DNA of 64,000 nt from Streptomyces sp. CB02400 (GCF_001905725.1 NZ_LIWB01000022.1:84051-148050), one strand, 5' to 3'; counted from the first letter of the stretch, positions 1 through 9,154 are shown. The notes: generated from the sequence alone by a model not told the origin. Numbers and translations: made by a program.

Positions 1-332
1 ATGTGCTTCTCGGCGTCTTCCTTCTTGGTGAAGATGCCGGTCGACTCGATGACGATGTCGACGCCCAGCTCGCCCCACGGGATGTCGGCGGGGTTGCGCT
101 CGGAGAGCACCTTGATCGTCTTGCCGTCGACGGTGATCGTGTCGGCGGTGTGGGTGACCTCCTGCTTGAGGCGGCCCAGGATGGTGTCGTACTTGAGCAA
201 GTGGGCGGTGGTCGCGGTGTCACCCAGGTCGTTGACAGCCACGATCTCGATGTCCGCGCCCTGCTCCAGCAGCGCGCGGAAGTAGTTGCGACCGATGCGG
301 CCAAAGCCGTTGATGCCTACGCGGATCGTCAC
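1..332 (-). CDS. gap: Glyceraldehyde-3-phosphate dehydrogenase, N-terminal part (runs off the window)
   Basis: Glycolytic enzyme that oxidises glyceraldehyde 3-phosphate with NAD+ and phosphate in the cytoplasm. About 110 residues are visible, starting MTIRVGINGFGRIGRN; the GxGxxGR turn is the Rossmann NAD-binding loop, and VAVNDLGD and KYDTILGRL are typical of the family. The start is GTG at 332-330, preceded by a good ribosome site (GAGGAGAT, about 7 nt spacing). A TAGGGT -10 candidate on the minus strand lies at 407-412, without a convincing -35. The gene continues beyond position 1, so length and C-terminus cannot be judged. Identity is near certain from the N-terminus; which gap paralogue it is cannot be told. 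Confidence 0.95.
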   Translation of the reverse strand, partial: MTIRVGINGFGRIGRNYFRALLEQGADIEIVAVNDLGDTATTAHLLKYDTILGRLKQEVTHTADTITVDGKTIKVLSERNPADIPWGELGVDIVIESTGIFTKKEDAEKH

Positions 333-535
333 GAACCGATCTCCTCGTTGGTACGCCGGCCCGATGTGCCGGCGAGCTGTATTTGGGATGTCCCCGACCA
401 CTGCCGACCCTACCTCTCCGGGGCCCCGGCCGTGACATCGAGTTGCCCCATACCCGGCAGGGCGGCCCGTACCCGTCAGTAGGGTGCGGACCGCCCCGTC
501 CGATGCTCCGTCGTCACTCGATCTCGTTACGGATC

Positions 536-551
536 GTCAACGTGCGTTGAC
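536..551. promoter_or_regulatory. Perfect inverted repeat upstream of gap
   Basis: GTCAACG-TG-CGTTGAC is a 7-bp perfect inverted repeat with a 2-nt centre, 9 bp past the carboxypeptidase stop and about 200 bp upstream of the gap start. It could be an operator for gap. The centre is too short for a good RNA hairpin, so a terminator role is less likely. Function is inferred only from symmetry and position. Confidence 0.3.
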
Positions 552-559
552 GCGAGGTG

Positions 560-3514
560 TCACCCGTCCAGGGCGGCCAGCGCCTTCCTCAGCAGCGCGG
601 TCCGGTCGGCCGCGGAGGTGAGGTGCTCCAGGCCGAAGCCCAGCAGCACGGTGTCGCCGGTGGTGACCGCTCCGTAGGTCTGGAACAGCGCTCCGGTGCG
701 CGTCCAGTCCTTCAGGACGGCCGGGCTGCCCGCGGGCGGCCCGGAGACCGTCCAGGCGCCGAGCGAGCTCTCGAAGCCCTCGGTGTCGGCCGCGGCGCCG
801 CCGACCACGAGCGAGGCCTCGTCGGCGAGGACGCCGTGGCCGCCGCTGCCCGGGTCGGTGACGTAGGCGAGGGAGACCTCGACCGTCTTCCCGGCGTAGG
901 CGCTCAGGTCGAACTCCACCTGCTGCCAGCCGCTGGAGGAGCCGGTGAGGCTGTTCCAGGAGCCGGTGGTGCCGGTCGCGGCGCAGCTGCCGTCGCCCAG
1001 CGTCAGGTAGTGCTCCAGCCAGGGGTGCTCGCCCATGTAGAACCCGGCCGCGCACTCGGCCGGCACGGTGGTGCGGGTCGCGCCGCCGGCCTCGGGCAGG
1101 GTCGTCCAGTCGTCGGCGCCGGTGGTGTGCGCCTCGACGATGACGTTGTCGTAGCCCGGCTCGGTGTCCCACAGGAGCTGGGTGCGCAGGGTGGGCCGGT
1201 CGGCCGCGGCGGTGCCGGTGAGGTCGATGGTGCGGGTGAGGCGCTTGTAGCCGTCGTCGGTGTGCACGGCGGCGGCCATGGAGGAGCCGGCGTAGGGCCC
1301 GTACGGGTTGACCGTGCCGGGGAACTGTCCGGCGCCGGCGCTGGCGAACTGCGGGTATGTGCCGACGGGCAGTTCGTCGGAGGTGACGCCGTAGGTGCCG
1401 GCCTTGTCCAGCGGGTTGCCGGGCGCGTCGCCGAGCGGGCCGGTGAAGCCGCCCAGGCCGCCGGAGCCGGTGAACGCCGCGGCCCCCGGGGTGGAGGTGC
1501 GGGAGTAGGCGCCCAGGTAGTACTGGCTGAAGTCGTCGGACAGCGTGCCGCCGCCGAGGTCGACGCTGCCGCCGGCCTGCTCGCCCGCCTCGATCAGCCG
1601 GCCGCCCTCGTTGAGGAAGGCCCGCAGCTGGAGCTGGGTGGCGATGCCCGGGGTGGCGGCGCCGGTGTGGTGGACGACCGTGTGGAAGTGGCTCAGCACG
1701 CCGAGCGCGTCCGGGGTGCCCTGCTCGGCGACGTCCCAGACCGCCGCGCGGTGGCCGTTGGCCTTCAGCGCGTCGACGTACTTCTGGGTCTGGGTGGCCT
1801 TCGCGCCCTCCTCGGAGACGACGAGGACGTCCGCGCGGGGCCGTTCGGCGACGGTGTAGGTGAAGTGCTCGCTGGAGACGTCCCGGCCCCTGCGGGCCTC
1901 ACCGGTGAACCACACCTCGACCTTGTCACCCGGGTCCGCGTGCCTCACCCTGGCCCGGTACTCGTCGAAGTAGAGGTTGTCCTCACCGCCGTACCGCTCG
2001 CCGCCCTTCCACCGTCTGAGGTCCGCGTCGTGCGTACGGCCGCCGTTGACGCGGTACTTGAGCTCCTTGTCGCGTACGGCCTTGCGGACGACGACGGAGA
2101 CCTCCTGGTCGGCGCCGCGCGCGTACGACGTGCCGAAGGCCGCCGGGGTGAAGTCCGCGGCCTCCAGGCCGACCGAGGAGGACGGCCGGTCGGGGTGGGC
2201 GGCGGACTCGGCGACGGAGAGCGCGAACGGGATGTTCTTCGCGAACTCCTGCTGGATCAGCTTCTCGTCGTCGGGGAAGTTGAAGCCCGACCGGCAGTCG
2301 CTCGCGTTCCACTCGTCGTCGGGGTCGGCTTCGGAGACGGTCTGGCAGGTCGACATCTCGGGGGTGAACATCGCCATGCCGTTGACGTTGGCCGCGTGGC
2401 CGTCGGCCTCACCGTTGGTGGTGTACAGCTCGGAGGAGAGCTGCGGGTGGTAGCCGGGGATCGCGGAGTTGTCGGGCGTGCCGGCCAGGGCCTCGTAGAG
2501 GACGTCGTCGGGGGTCGGCGTGGCCACCTGCCAGCCGACCCCGTAGAGGAGGAGTTCGGCCGCGGAGTGGTAGTTGATGCCGTAGGTGAAGCCGATGCGC
2601 TTCTCGAAGGCGTCGATGGCCTTGGTCTCGGGCTCGGAGCCCGGGCTCGCGCCGCGGTAGGTCTGGCTGGTGGGGTTGGGGGACGAACCCTCGTCGTCGT
2701 AGCCCCACTTGTAGGGGAAGTTCCGGTTGAGGTCGACGCCGTCGCCGGTGCTGATGACGCCGTCGCCGTTGACGTCCCGCAGGTTCTTGCGCCAGAGGCG
2801 GTTGTCGTCGTCGGCGAAGGTGTAGTCGTAGCCGTCGGGGTTGGCGGAGAGGACGAACCACAGTTCCGTGGTGTCCACGATCTTCTTGATCCGCTTGTCC
2901 GTGCGGTACGAGTCCAGGTAGTGGTGCATCAGCCGCCGGGTCATCTCCGGCGTGATCCACTCGCGCGCGTGCTGGTTGGACATGTAGAGGACCGAGGGCT
3001 TGGAGCCGTCCTTGGTCTTCTTGGCCTTCTTGGTGAGCTTCAGGGCGAGGATGTCCTGGCCCCTGACCGTCCTGCCGATGGAGACGACCTTGGTGAGGTC
3101 GGGGTTCTCCCGCGCGGTGCGCAGGATCTCCTCCCGCAGACCGCCCGCTCCGCTGTACGGGCGGAACACGCCCTCGGCGGCGTCCTCGACACGGGTCTCC
3201 GCGCGGGCGGAGAGCGCGTGCTCGGTGAGGTCGACGCCCTGTTCCTCCAGCTTTTCGGCCTGCCCCTCGGTGAGGTAGACCTCCACGGTGGCCGTGCCCT
3301 TGTCGGGCACCCGCTCACCGAGTTCGTGGCCGTCCTGCCCCGCCGCGAGCAGCAGGGACACCTGCTGCTTGGTGACGTCGGCGCGGAAGACCTTGACCTC
3401 CTCGGTGTCGGAGGCCGCGGGATTTCCGGGTTGTGCCTGGGCGATGGGTGCGAAGCTCGCTCCGCCGATCAGGAGCGTGCCGACAGCGAGGATCGATCTC
3501 GCTCTGTGTCTCAT
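560..3514 (-). CDS. Secreted M14 family zinc carboxypeptidase with C-terminal extension
   Basis: 984-residue predicted extracellular metallocarboxypeptidase that would release C-terminal amino acids from peptides. The N-terminus (MRHRARSILAVG...) is a Sec-type signal peptide ending near AQA. The catalytic domain shows the M14 zinc motif HAREW (HxxE) near residue 181, a third ligand His in NYHSAAELL near 316, and the catalytic Glu in FTPEMSTC near 386. A propeptide-like stretch precedes it. The last 500 residues hold an Ig-like part, a flavodoxin-like stretch (ADVLVVSEEGAK) and a lectin-like region resembling the tail of immune-inhibitor-A type proteases, far longer than a minimal 300-residue M14 domain. 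The ATG at 3514 was chosen because it opens the signal peptide behind a GGGGGG ribosome site; the frame stays open much further upstream, antisense-overlapping nothing real. Monocistronic, downstream of whiA. Confidence 0.9.
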   Translation of the reverse strand: MRHRARSILAVGTLLIGGASFAPIAQAQPGNPAASDTEEVKVFRADVTKQQVSLLLAAGQDGHELGERVPDKGTATVEVYLTEGQAEKLEEQGVDLTEHALSARAETRVEDAAEGVFRPYSGAGGLREEILRTARENPDLTKVVSIGRTVRGQDILALKLTKKAKKTKDGSKPSVLYMSNQHAREWITPEMTRRLMHHYLDSYRTDKRIKKIVDTTELWFVLSANPDGYDYTFADDDNRLWRKNLRDVNGDGVISTGDGVDLNRNFPYKWGYDDEGSSPNPTSQTYRGASPGSEPETKAIDAFEKRIGFTYGINYHSAAELLLYGVGWQVATPTPDDVLYEALAGTPDNSAIPGYHPQLSSELYTTNGEADGHAANVNGMAMFTPEMSTCQTVSEADPDDEWNASDCRSGFNFPDDEKLIQQEFAKNIPFALSVAESAAHPDRPSSSVGLEAADFTPAAFGTSYARGADQEVSVVVRKAVRDKELKYRVNGGRTHDADLRRWKGGERYGGEDNLYFDEYRARVRHADPGDKVEVWFTGEARRGRDVSSEHFTYTVAERPRADVLVVSEEGAKATQTQKYVDALKANGHRAAVWDVAEQGTPDALGVLSHFHTVVHHTGAATPGIATQLQLRAFLNEGGRLIEAGEQAGGSVDLGGGTLSDDFSQYYLGAYSRTSTPGAAAFTGSGGLGGFTGPLGDAPGNPLDKAGTYGVTSDELPVGTYPQFASAGAGQFPGTVNPYGPYAGSSMAAAVHTDDGYKRLTRTIDLTGTAAADRPTLRTQLLWDTEPGYDNVIVEAHTTGADDWTTLPEAGGATRTTVPAECAAGFYMGEHPWLEHYLTLGDGSCAATGTTGSWNSLTGSSSGWQQVEFDLSAYAGKTVEVSLAYVTDPGSGGHGVLADEASLVVGGAAADTEGFESSLGAWTVSGPPAGSPAVLKDWTRTGALFQTYGAVTTGDTVLLGFGLEHLTSAADRTALLRKALAALDG

Positions 3515-3609
3515 GAGCCCCCCAGAGAGTGGTCCGCCACAGCAGCGAACAGATGCCAGGCTCATGACACAACATGATCGAGTCAAGGGTGCCGCCACGA
3601 CACGCGAAA

Positions 3610-3646
3610 ACCGGCGCCGGTCACCCGAGTGGGCGTCGGCGCCGGT
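3610..3646 (-). terminator. Hairpin terminator after whiA
   Basis: A 10-bp perfect GC stem (ACCGGCGCCG / CGGCGCCGGT), with further partial pairing inside (CACCC / GTGGG), lies 14 bp beyond the whiA stop and about 95 bp before the carboxypeptidase start. It has no clear U tract, as is usual in Streptomyces. It would separate the uvrC-whiA unit from the carboxypeptidase gene. Confidence 0.65.
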
Positions 3647-3660
3647 CCACTGACCGTCCG

Positions 3661-4650
3661 TCAGACCATGAGCTTGTCGTCCAGCTCCTCGCCGAGGTTG
3701 GCCTCCGTGCCCGGGATGCCCAGGTCGGAGGCGCGCTTGTCGGCCATCGCCAGCAGCCGGCGGATACGGCCGGCCACGGCGTCCTTGGTGAGCGGCGGGT
3801 CGGCGAGCGCGCCCAGCTCCTCCAGGGAGGCCTGCTTGTGCTCCATGCGCAGCCGGCCGGCCGCGGCGAGGTGCTCGGGGACGTCGTCGGCGAGGATCTC
3901 CAGGGCGCGCTGGACGCGGGCGCCGGCGGCGACGGCCGCGCGGGCGGAGCGGCGGAGGTTGGCGTCGTCGAAGTTGGCCAGCCGGTTCGCCGTGGCGCGC
4001 ACCTCGCGGCGCATCCGGCGCTCCTCCCAGGCCAGCACCGACTCGTGCGCGCCGAGCCGGGTGAGCAGCGCGCCGATCGCGTCGCCGTCGCGGACCACGA
4101 CCCGGTCCACGCCCCGCACCTCGCGCGCCTTGGCGGCGATCGACAGCCTGCGGGCGGCGCCGACCAGGGCGAGCGCGGCCTCGGGGCCGGGGCAGGTCAC
4201 CTCCAGGGAGGAGGAGCGGCCGGGTTCGGTGAGGGAGCCGTGGGCCAGGAAGGCGCCGCGCCAGGCCGCCTCGGCGTCGCAGGTGGCCCCGGAGACCACC
4301 TGCGGGGGCAGGCCGCGGATCGGCCGGCCGCGGCCGTCCACCAGGCCGGTCTGCCGGGCGAGCTGGTCGCCGCCCGCGACCACCCGGACGACGTAGCGCG
4401 AGCCGCGGCGCAGTCCGCCCGGGGCCATCACGATCAGTTCGGAGCTGTGGCCGAAGATCTCCAGGATGTCCCGCTTGAGGCGGCGGGCCGCCATCGCGGT
4501 GTCCAGCTCCGCCTCGATCACGATGCGCCCGCTCACCAGGTGGAGGCCGCCGGCGAACCGCAGGATGGCGGAGACCTCCGCCTTTCTGCAGCAGGTACGG
4601 GTGACGGGGAGCCGGGAGATCTCGTCCTTCACCGCTGCCGTCATCGCCAT
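3661..4650 (-). CDS. whiA: WhiA sporulation transcription factor
   Basis: DNA-binding regulator that acts with WhiB to trigger sporulation septation in Streptomyces aerial hyphae. The 329 residues match the family length. The N-terminal two thirds is the LAGLIDADG-homing-endonuclease-like fold (TCCRKAEVSAILRFAG, HLVSGRIVIEAELDT), and the C-terminal third is the helix-turn-helix domain (ASLEELGALADPPLTKDAV). The start MAMTAAVKDEI overlaps the end of yvcK by 10 nt, which argues for translational coupling. It is the last gene of the conserved uvrC-rapZ-yvcK-whiA run and is followed by a hairpin. Family knowledge includes autoregulation, but I did not see a separate promoter. Confidence 0.97.
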   Translation of the reverse strand: MAMTAAVKDEISRLPVTRTCCRKAEVSAILRFAGGLHLVSGRIVIEAELDTAMAARRLKRDILEIFGHSSELIVMAPGGLRRGSRYVVRVVAGGDQLARQTGLVDGRGRPIRGLPPQVVSGATCDAEAAWRGAFLAHGSLTEPGRSSSLEVTCPGPEAALALVGAARRLSIAAKAREVRGVDRVVVRDGDAIGALLTRLGAHESVLAWEERRMRREVRATANRLANFDDANLRRSARAAVAAGARVQRALEILADDVPEHLAAAGRLRMEHKQASLEELGALADPPLTKDAVAGRIRRLLAMADKRASDLGIPGTEANLGEELDDKLMV

Positions 4651-5708
4651 GGGCCGATCCTTCCATGCATCCGAAAAATACGGTCGTACGCGGCGGCCAA
4701 CAGCTCCGGGTCGTGCCGGGGGCTTCCGTCGGGCCTGGCCACCGGGGCCAGCTCGACCGCGGCGCCGAACCGCTCGGCGGCATCGGTCAGGGAGTCGCGG
4801 TCGGGCACGGCGGCCTCGTCGGCCAGCACCACGTCCAGGGCGAGTTTAGGGGCGTGTCGTCCCAAAACCTCCAAATGACGCTGCGGGGAGAAGCCCTCGG
4901 TTTCTCCTGGCTGCGGGGCGAGGTTAAGGGAGAGTACCCGGCGTGCCTTGGTCTCGATGAGGGCGTCCAGCAGTTCCGGCACGAGCAGGTGCGGGATGAC
5001 CGAGGAGAACCAGGAGCCGGGGCCGAGCACCACCCAGTCGGCGTCGAGGACCGCGGCGACCGCCTCGGGGACGGCGGGCGGGTCGTTCGGCACGAGGTGC
5101 ACGGACTGCACCTCGCCCGGGGTGAGGGCGACGGTGGCCTGGCCGCGGACGGTGCCGGTCTCGTCGGGCCGCTCGGGGTCGTGGCCCTTGACCAGGGCCT
5201 GGAGCTCCAGCGGCACGGCGGACATGGGCAGCACGCGGCCGTGCGCGCCGAGCAGCCGGCCCACCAGGTCGAGGGCCTGGACGTGGTCGCCGAGCTGTTC
5301 CCACAGGGCGACGATCAGCAGATTGCCGACCGCGTGCTCGTGCAGGTCGCCCTGGGACTGGAAGCGGTGCTGGATGACGCGGGCCCAGGTCTGGCCCCAG
5401 TCGTCGTCGCCGCACAGCGCGGCCAGGGCCTTGCGCAGGTCGCCGGGCGGCAGCACGCCCAGTTCGTCGCGCAGGCGCCCGCTGGAGCCGCCGTCGTCGG
5501 CCACGGTGACGACGGCGGTGAGGTCGCCGGTGATCCGGCGCAGCGCGGCGAGCGAGGCGGACAGGCCCATGCCGCCGCCGAGGGCGACGACCTTGGGCTG
5601 GGCGCCCCGGCGGCGCGGTCTCGCGCCACGGGTCTCGGCCGGCCGGCTCGCGCGCCCCTCGGGGACCGCTCTGCGCAGCCGGCTCAGCCGCGGAGTACGT
5701 GGTGTCAT
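4641..5708 (-). CDS. yvcK: YvcK/CofD-like gluconeogenesis factor
   Basis: Member of the YvcK (UPF0052, CofD-like) family: cytoplasmic nucleotide-sugar-binding proteins that in other bacteria bind UDP-GlcNAc and link central carbon flux to cell-wall synthesis. The 355-residue protein has a basic, disordered N-terminal 38 residues, then the glycine-rich VVALGGGMGLSASL and the family signature VTVADDGGSSGRLRDELG, followed by PPGDLRKALAAL. The gene overlaps rapZ by 4 nt upstream and whiA by 10 nt downstream, a linkage conserved across actinobacteria and firmicutes. The basic N-terminal extension is the only departure from the usual 310-330 residues; an internal start cannot be excluded. Confidence 0.92.
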   Translation of the reverse strand: MTPRTPRLSRLRRAVPEGRASRPAETRGARPRRRGAQPKVVALGGGMGLSASLAALRRITGDLTAVVTVADDGGSSGRLRDELGVLPPGDLRKALAALCGDDDWGQTWARVIQHRFQSQGDLHEHAVGNLLIVALWEQLGDHVQALDLVGRLLGAHGRVLPMSAVPLELQALVKGHDPERPDETGTVRGQATVALTPGEVQSVHLVPNDPPAVPEAVAAVLDADWVVLGPGSWFSSVIPHLLVPELLDALIETKARRVLSLNLAPQPGETEGFSPQRHLEVLGRHAPKLALDVVLADEAAVPDRDSLTDAAERFGAAVELAPVARPDGSPRHDPELLAAAYDRIFRMHGRIGPWR

Positions 5709-6712
5709 TCCCGTCCCATGTCCCGGTGGACCACCACCGTCTCCACGCCCTCGGCGACGAGCCGGGCGGCGAGCTTCTCCGACATGGCGACCGACCGGTG
5801 CTTGCCGCCGGTGCAGCCGACGGCGATGGTCACGTAGCGCTTGCCCTCACGGCGGTAGCCCGCGGCGACCAGCCGCAGCATCTCCGCGTACCGGTCGAGG
5901 AACTCCTTGGCGCCGGGCTGGTTGAAGACGTACGACGCCACCTCCTCGTTGAGTCCGGTGTAGGGGCGCAGCTCGGGGACCCAGTGCGGATTGGGCAGGA
6001 ACCGCATGTCCACGACCAGGTCGGCGTCGACCGGGAGGCCGTACTTGAAGCCGAAGGACATGACGGTGGCCCGCAGCTCGGGCTCCTCCTCGCCGGCGAA
6101 CTGGGCGTCCATCTTGGCGCGCAGCTCGTGCACGTTGAGGCTGGAGGTGTCGATCACCAGGTCGGCGTCACCGCGCAGCTCGCGCAGCAGTTCCCGCTCG
6201 GCGTCGATGCCGTCGACGATGCGGCCGTCGCCCTGGAGGGGGTGCGGGCGGCGCACCGACTCGAAGCGGCGCACCAGGGCGTCGTCGGAGGACTCCAGGA
6301 AGACGGTCCGCCGGGTGACGCCCCGCGTGTCGAGGTCGGCGAGGGACTCGCGGAGGTTGTCGAAGAAGCGCCGGCCACGGACGTCGACGACGACCGCGAT
6401 CCGCGCCACGTTGCCCTGGGAGCGCGCGCCGAGCTCCACCATGGTGGTGATCAGCGCGGGCGGCAGGTTGTCCACGACGAACCAGCCGAGGTCCTCCAGA
6501 CACTTCGCGGCCGTCGAACGGCCGGCCCCGGACATGCCGGAGATGATCACCAGCTCGGGGATGGCCGCCTCGGGCACCCCGGCCTTTTCCTTGCCCGTAC
6601 TCACCTGTGCTCCGTCGTCCTGGCGGGCGGCGGTCCGGCCGGTGCCGTCCCCGCCCGCCTCCTGCTGTGCCCGGTCCCGCTCCGGCTCGTGTCCCGTCTC
6701 GTGCTCGGTCAT
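5705..6712 (-). CDS. rapZ: RapZ-family P-loop nucleotide-binding protein
   Basis: RapZ (formerly YvcJ) family NTP-binding protein. In enterobacteria it is the RNase adaptor controlling glmS sRNAs; the Streptomyces role is less defined. The 335-residue protein has a charged, disordered N-terminal 48 residues, then the Walker A loop SGMSGAGRSTAAK and the signature WFVVDNLPP. The conserved C-terminal block is present (KYGLPVDADLVVDMRFLPNP, VAVGCTGGKHRSVAM). Its ATG sits in an ATGA overlap with the uvrC stop (4 nt), and its stop overlaps yvcK the same way, so the three genes are very likely co-translated. Confidence 0.93.
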   Translation of the reverse strand: MTEHETGHEPERDRAQQEAGGDGTGRTAARQDDGAQVSTGKEKAGVPEAAIPELVIISGMSGAGRSTAAKCLEDLGWFVVDNLPPALITTMVELGARSQGNVARIAVVVDVRGRRFFDNLRESLADLDTRGVTRRTVFLESSDDALVRRFESVRRPHPLQGDGRIVDGIDAERELLRELRGDADLVIDTSSLNVHELRAKMDAQFAGEEEPELRATVMSFGFKYGLPVDADLVVDMRFLPNPHWVPELRPYTGLNEEVASYVFNQPGAKEFLDRYAEMLRLVAAGYRREGKRYVTIAVGCTGGKHRSVAMSEKLAARLVAEGVETVVVHRDMGRE

Positions 6713-8817
6713 CGCTCCTGCCCCCGTCGTTCGTCCGGGGCGCCCGTGGTGACGGGCTCCCCGGGAGAACCCGTCGCCTGCCCGGGTTCTTCCGTGTCAT
6801 CCATGATCTCGTCCGTGTCGTCCAGGATCTCGCCCGTCGCCGTGTTCACGGCGGGGGCGGCGGGTGCCGCCCGGTCGAGGGCCGCGACGATCGTCTCGGC
6901 CGTCTTGCGACCTATGCCCGGAACCTCGCAGATCTGGTCGATTGTCGCCGATCGCAGCCTCTTCACCGAACCGAAGTGCTTGATCAGCGCCTGCTTGCGG
7001 GTCTCGCCGAGGCCGGGCACGTCGTCCAGCGGGCCGGCGCGGAAGCGCTTGGCGCGCTTGGCGCGCTGGTAGGTGATCGCGAACCGGTGGGCCTCGTCGC
7101 GGACCCGCTGGAGCAGGTAGAGGCCCTCACTGGTGCGCGGCAGCACCACGGGGTCGGTCTCGCCCGGCAGCCAGACCTCCTCCAGCCGCTTGGCGAGGCC
7201 GCACACGGCGATGTCGTCGATGCCCAGCTCGTCCAGCGCCCGCTGGGCCGCCGCGACCTGCGGCGCGCCGCCGTCGACGACGACGAGCTGCGGCGGATAG
7301 GCGAAGCGTCTGGGGCGGCCGTCGTCCTCCGTGAGGGTGTTCTCGGGCGGTTCGGCGAGGCCTCCGGGGGGTCCTTCGGCGCCGGGGTCCTCGCCGTCGG
7401 TCCACTCCCCCGTCCGCTCCTTCTCCGCGAGGTAGCGCCGGAACCTGCGGGTGATCACCTCGTGCATGGAACGGACGTCGTCCTGCCCCGCGAAGCCTTT
7501 GATCTGGAAGCGTCGGTATTCGCTCTTGCGGGCCAGTCCGTCCTCGAAGACGACCATGGAGGCCACCACGTCGTCGCCCTGGAGGTGCGAGATGTCGTAG
7601 CACTCGATCCTGAGCGGGGCGCTGTCCAGCTCCAGGGCGTCGGTGATCTCCTCCAGCGCGCGCGAGCGCGTGGTGAGGTCGGAGGCGCGCTTGGTCTTGT
7701 GCAGCACGAGCGCCTGCTGGGCGTTGCGCTCCACGGTCTCCATCAGGGCCCTCTTGTCGCCGCGCTGCGGGATGCGCAGGGAGACGCCCGAGCCGCGCCG
7801 CTCGGTCAGCCACTGCTGGACCGGCTCCACCGGGTCGGGCAGGGCGGGGACCAGGACCTCCCGGGGGACCGCGTCGCCGGTCTCCTCGCCGTAGAGCTGC
7901 TGCAGGGCGTGCTCGACCAGGGCGCCGGTGGTGATCTCCTCGACCTTGTCGGTGACCCAGCCGCGCTGGCCGCGCACGCGTCCGCCGCGCACGTGGAAGA
8001 TCTGGACGGCCGCCTCCAGCTCGTCCTCGGCGACCGCGATCAGGTCGGCGTCGGTCGCGTCGGCGAGCACGACCGCGCTCTTCTCCATGGCCTTCTTCAG
8101 CGCCCCGATGTCGTCGCGCAGACGCGCGGCCCGCTCGTACTCCATCTCCTCGGCCGCCTCCGCCATCCGCCGCTCCAGACGGCGCAGGTAGGCGCCCGTG
8201 CGGCCGGCCATGAAGTCGGAGAACTCCTCGGCCAGCGCGCGGTGGTCCTCGGCGGAGATGCGGTCCACGCACGGCGCCGAGCACTTGTCGATGTAGCCGA
8301 GCAGACAGGGGCGGCCGGTGCGGGCGGCGTTCTTGAAGACCCCGGCCGAGCAGGTGCGTACCGGGAAGACGCGCAGCAGCAGGTCCACGGTGTCGCGGAT
8401 CGCCCACGCGTGCGTGTACGGACCGAAGTACCGCACGCCCTTCTTCTTGTGACCGCGCATCACCTGGACGCGCGGGAACTCCTCGTTCATCGTCACCGCG
8501 AGGTACGGGTAGCTCTTGTCGTCGCGGTACTTGACGTTGAACCGGGGGTCGTACTCCTTGATCCAGGAGTACTCCAGCTGGAGCGCCTCGACCTCCGTGG
8601 ACACCACCGTCCACTCCACGGACGCGGCCGTGGTGACCATGGAGCGGGTGCGCGGGTGCAGCCCGGCCAGGTCCTGGAAGTAGTTCGCCAGGCGCTGGCG
8701 CAGGCTCTTCGCCTTTCCGACGTAGATCACCCGGCGGTGCTCGTCGCGGAACCGGTAGACCCCCGGCGAGTCGGGGATCTCGCCCGGTTTGGGGCGGTAG
8801 CTGGAGGGGTCGGCCAT
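6709..8817 (-). CDS. uvrC: Excinuclease ABC subunit UvrC
   Basis: Nuclease subunit of UvrABC nucleotide-excision repair that makes both incisions around a lesion bound by UvrB. At 702 residues it carries the N-terminal GIY-YIG nuclease (SPGVYRFRDEHRRVIYVGKAKS, split here as GVYRFRDE and VIYVGKA), a cysteine cluster (CLLGYIDKCSAPC) and the UvrB-interacting UVR motif near 205-240. The C-terminal RNase H-like nuclease (LVVVDGGAPQ) and tandem helix-hairpin-helix (PGLGETRKQALIKHFG, VPGIGRKTAETI) follow. It is the first gene of the uvrC-rapZ-yvcK-whiA run. The ATG at 8817 has no Shine-Dalgarno but lies 7 nt after a TAGGGT -10, so the mRNA is probably leaderless and damage-inducible. Confidence 0.97.
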   Translation of the reverse strand: MADPSSYRPKPGEIPDSPGVYRFRDEHRRVIYVGKAKSLRQRLANYFQDLAGLHPRTRSMVTTAASVEWTVVSTEVEALQLEYSWIKEYDPRFNVKYRDDKSYPYLAVTMNEEFPRVQVMRGHKKKGVRYFGPYTHAWAIRDTVDLLLRVFPVRTCSAGVFKNAARTGRPCLLGYIDKCSAPCVDRISAEDHRALAEEFSDFMAGRTGAYLRRLERRMAEAAEEMEYERAARLRDDIGALKKAMEKSAVVLADATDADLIAVAEDELEAAVQIFHVRGGRVRGQRGWVTDKVEEITTGALVEHALQQLYGEETGDAVPREVLVPALPDPVEPVQQWLTERRGSGVSLRIPQRGDKRALMETVERNAQQALVLHKTKRASDLTTRSRALEEITDALELDSAPLRIECYDISHLQGDDVVASMVVFEDGLARKSEYRRFQIKGFAGQDDVRSMHEVITRRFRRYLAEKERTGEWTDGEDPGAEGPPGGLAEPPENTLTEDDGRPRRFAYPPQLVVVDGGAPQVAAAQRALDELGIDDIAVCGLAKRLEEVWLPGETDPVVLPRTSEGLYLLQRVRDEAHRFAITYQRAKRAKRFRAGPLDDVPGLGETRKQALIKHFGSVKRLRSATIDQICEVPGIGRKTAETIVAALDRAAPAAPAVNTATGEILDDTDEIMDDTEEPGQATGSPGEPVTTGAPDERRGQER

Positions 8818-8824
8818 GTCTCAC

Positions 8825-8847
8825 ACCCTACTGGCGGGGACCGACAC
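8825..8847 (-). promoter_or_regulatory. RecA-NDp (PafBC-type) promoter of uvrC
   Basis: On the minus strand GTGTCGGTC-N8-TAGGGT fits the LexA-independent damage promoter consensus TTGTCRGTG-N8-TAnnnT at 7 of 9 upstream positions, with exact spacing and a perfect -10. The start codon follows after 7 nt. It is the weakest match of the five in this window, but its geometry is identical to that of uvrB and ogt. Confidence 0.7.
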
Positions 8848-8986
8848 CGCGGCGGGCCCGTGGACGGCGGGGCCCGGCCGGGTCCGGATGGGTTACGGCG
8901 TGCGGGAAGCGGGAAGGTGGGGGTTCCGTCCCTCGGGTGATCGGCGGACGGCCACGAGGGCGGTCACGAGTCGGAGGGCTGGTCGG

Positions 8987-9154
8987 ATGCGACAGGCGCG
9001 GATCGAGAAACCACGACGGCCGGCCCGGACCCGCCGGTACGCGGACGAGACGTCCGGCATCGCCGACTCCCTCGACCCACGCGATCCCGACATCGTGCGC
9101 GCGAAGCGCCTGCGGGCGCGGCCGGCGGGCGGGGACGGGGCCGGCGCGTCGTAG
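8987..9154 (+). CDS. Possible small basic protein, 55 aa
   Basis: The 541-bp gap between uvrC and the next gene holds one plausible reading frame: ATG at 8987 behind a good GGAGGG ribosome site (8 nt upstream), giving MRQARIEKPRRPARTRRYAD... and ending at TAG. The protein is short and Arg/Asp-rich; DSLDPRDPDIVRAKRLR looks like a charged helix. No family is recognised. The rest of the gap (9155-9358) shows nothing clear beyond the ribosome site of the following gene. It could be spurious; comparison with other streptomycetes would settle it. Confidence 0.35.
   Translation: MRQARIEKPRRPARTRRYADETSGIADSLDPRDPDIVRAKRLRARPAGGDGAGAS

Noticed and set aside
557..3577. 1006-codon open frame on the plus strand opposite the carboxypeptidase
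   Set aside because: Gly/Val/Arg-rich, without domain-like sequence, and a mirror of a well-supported gene. Such antisense frames are normal at this GC content.
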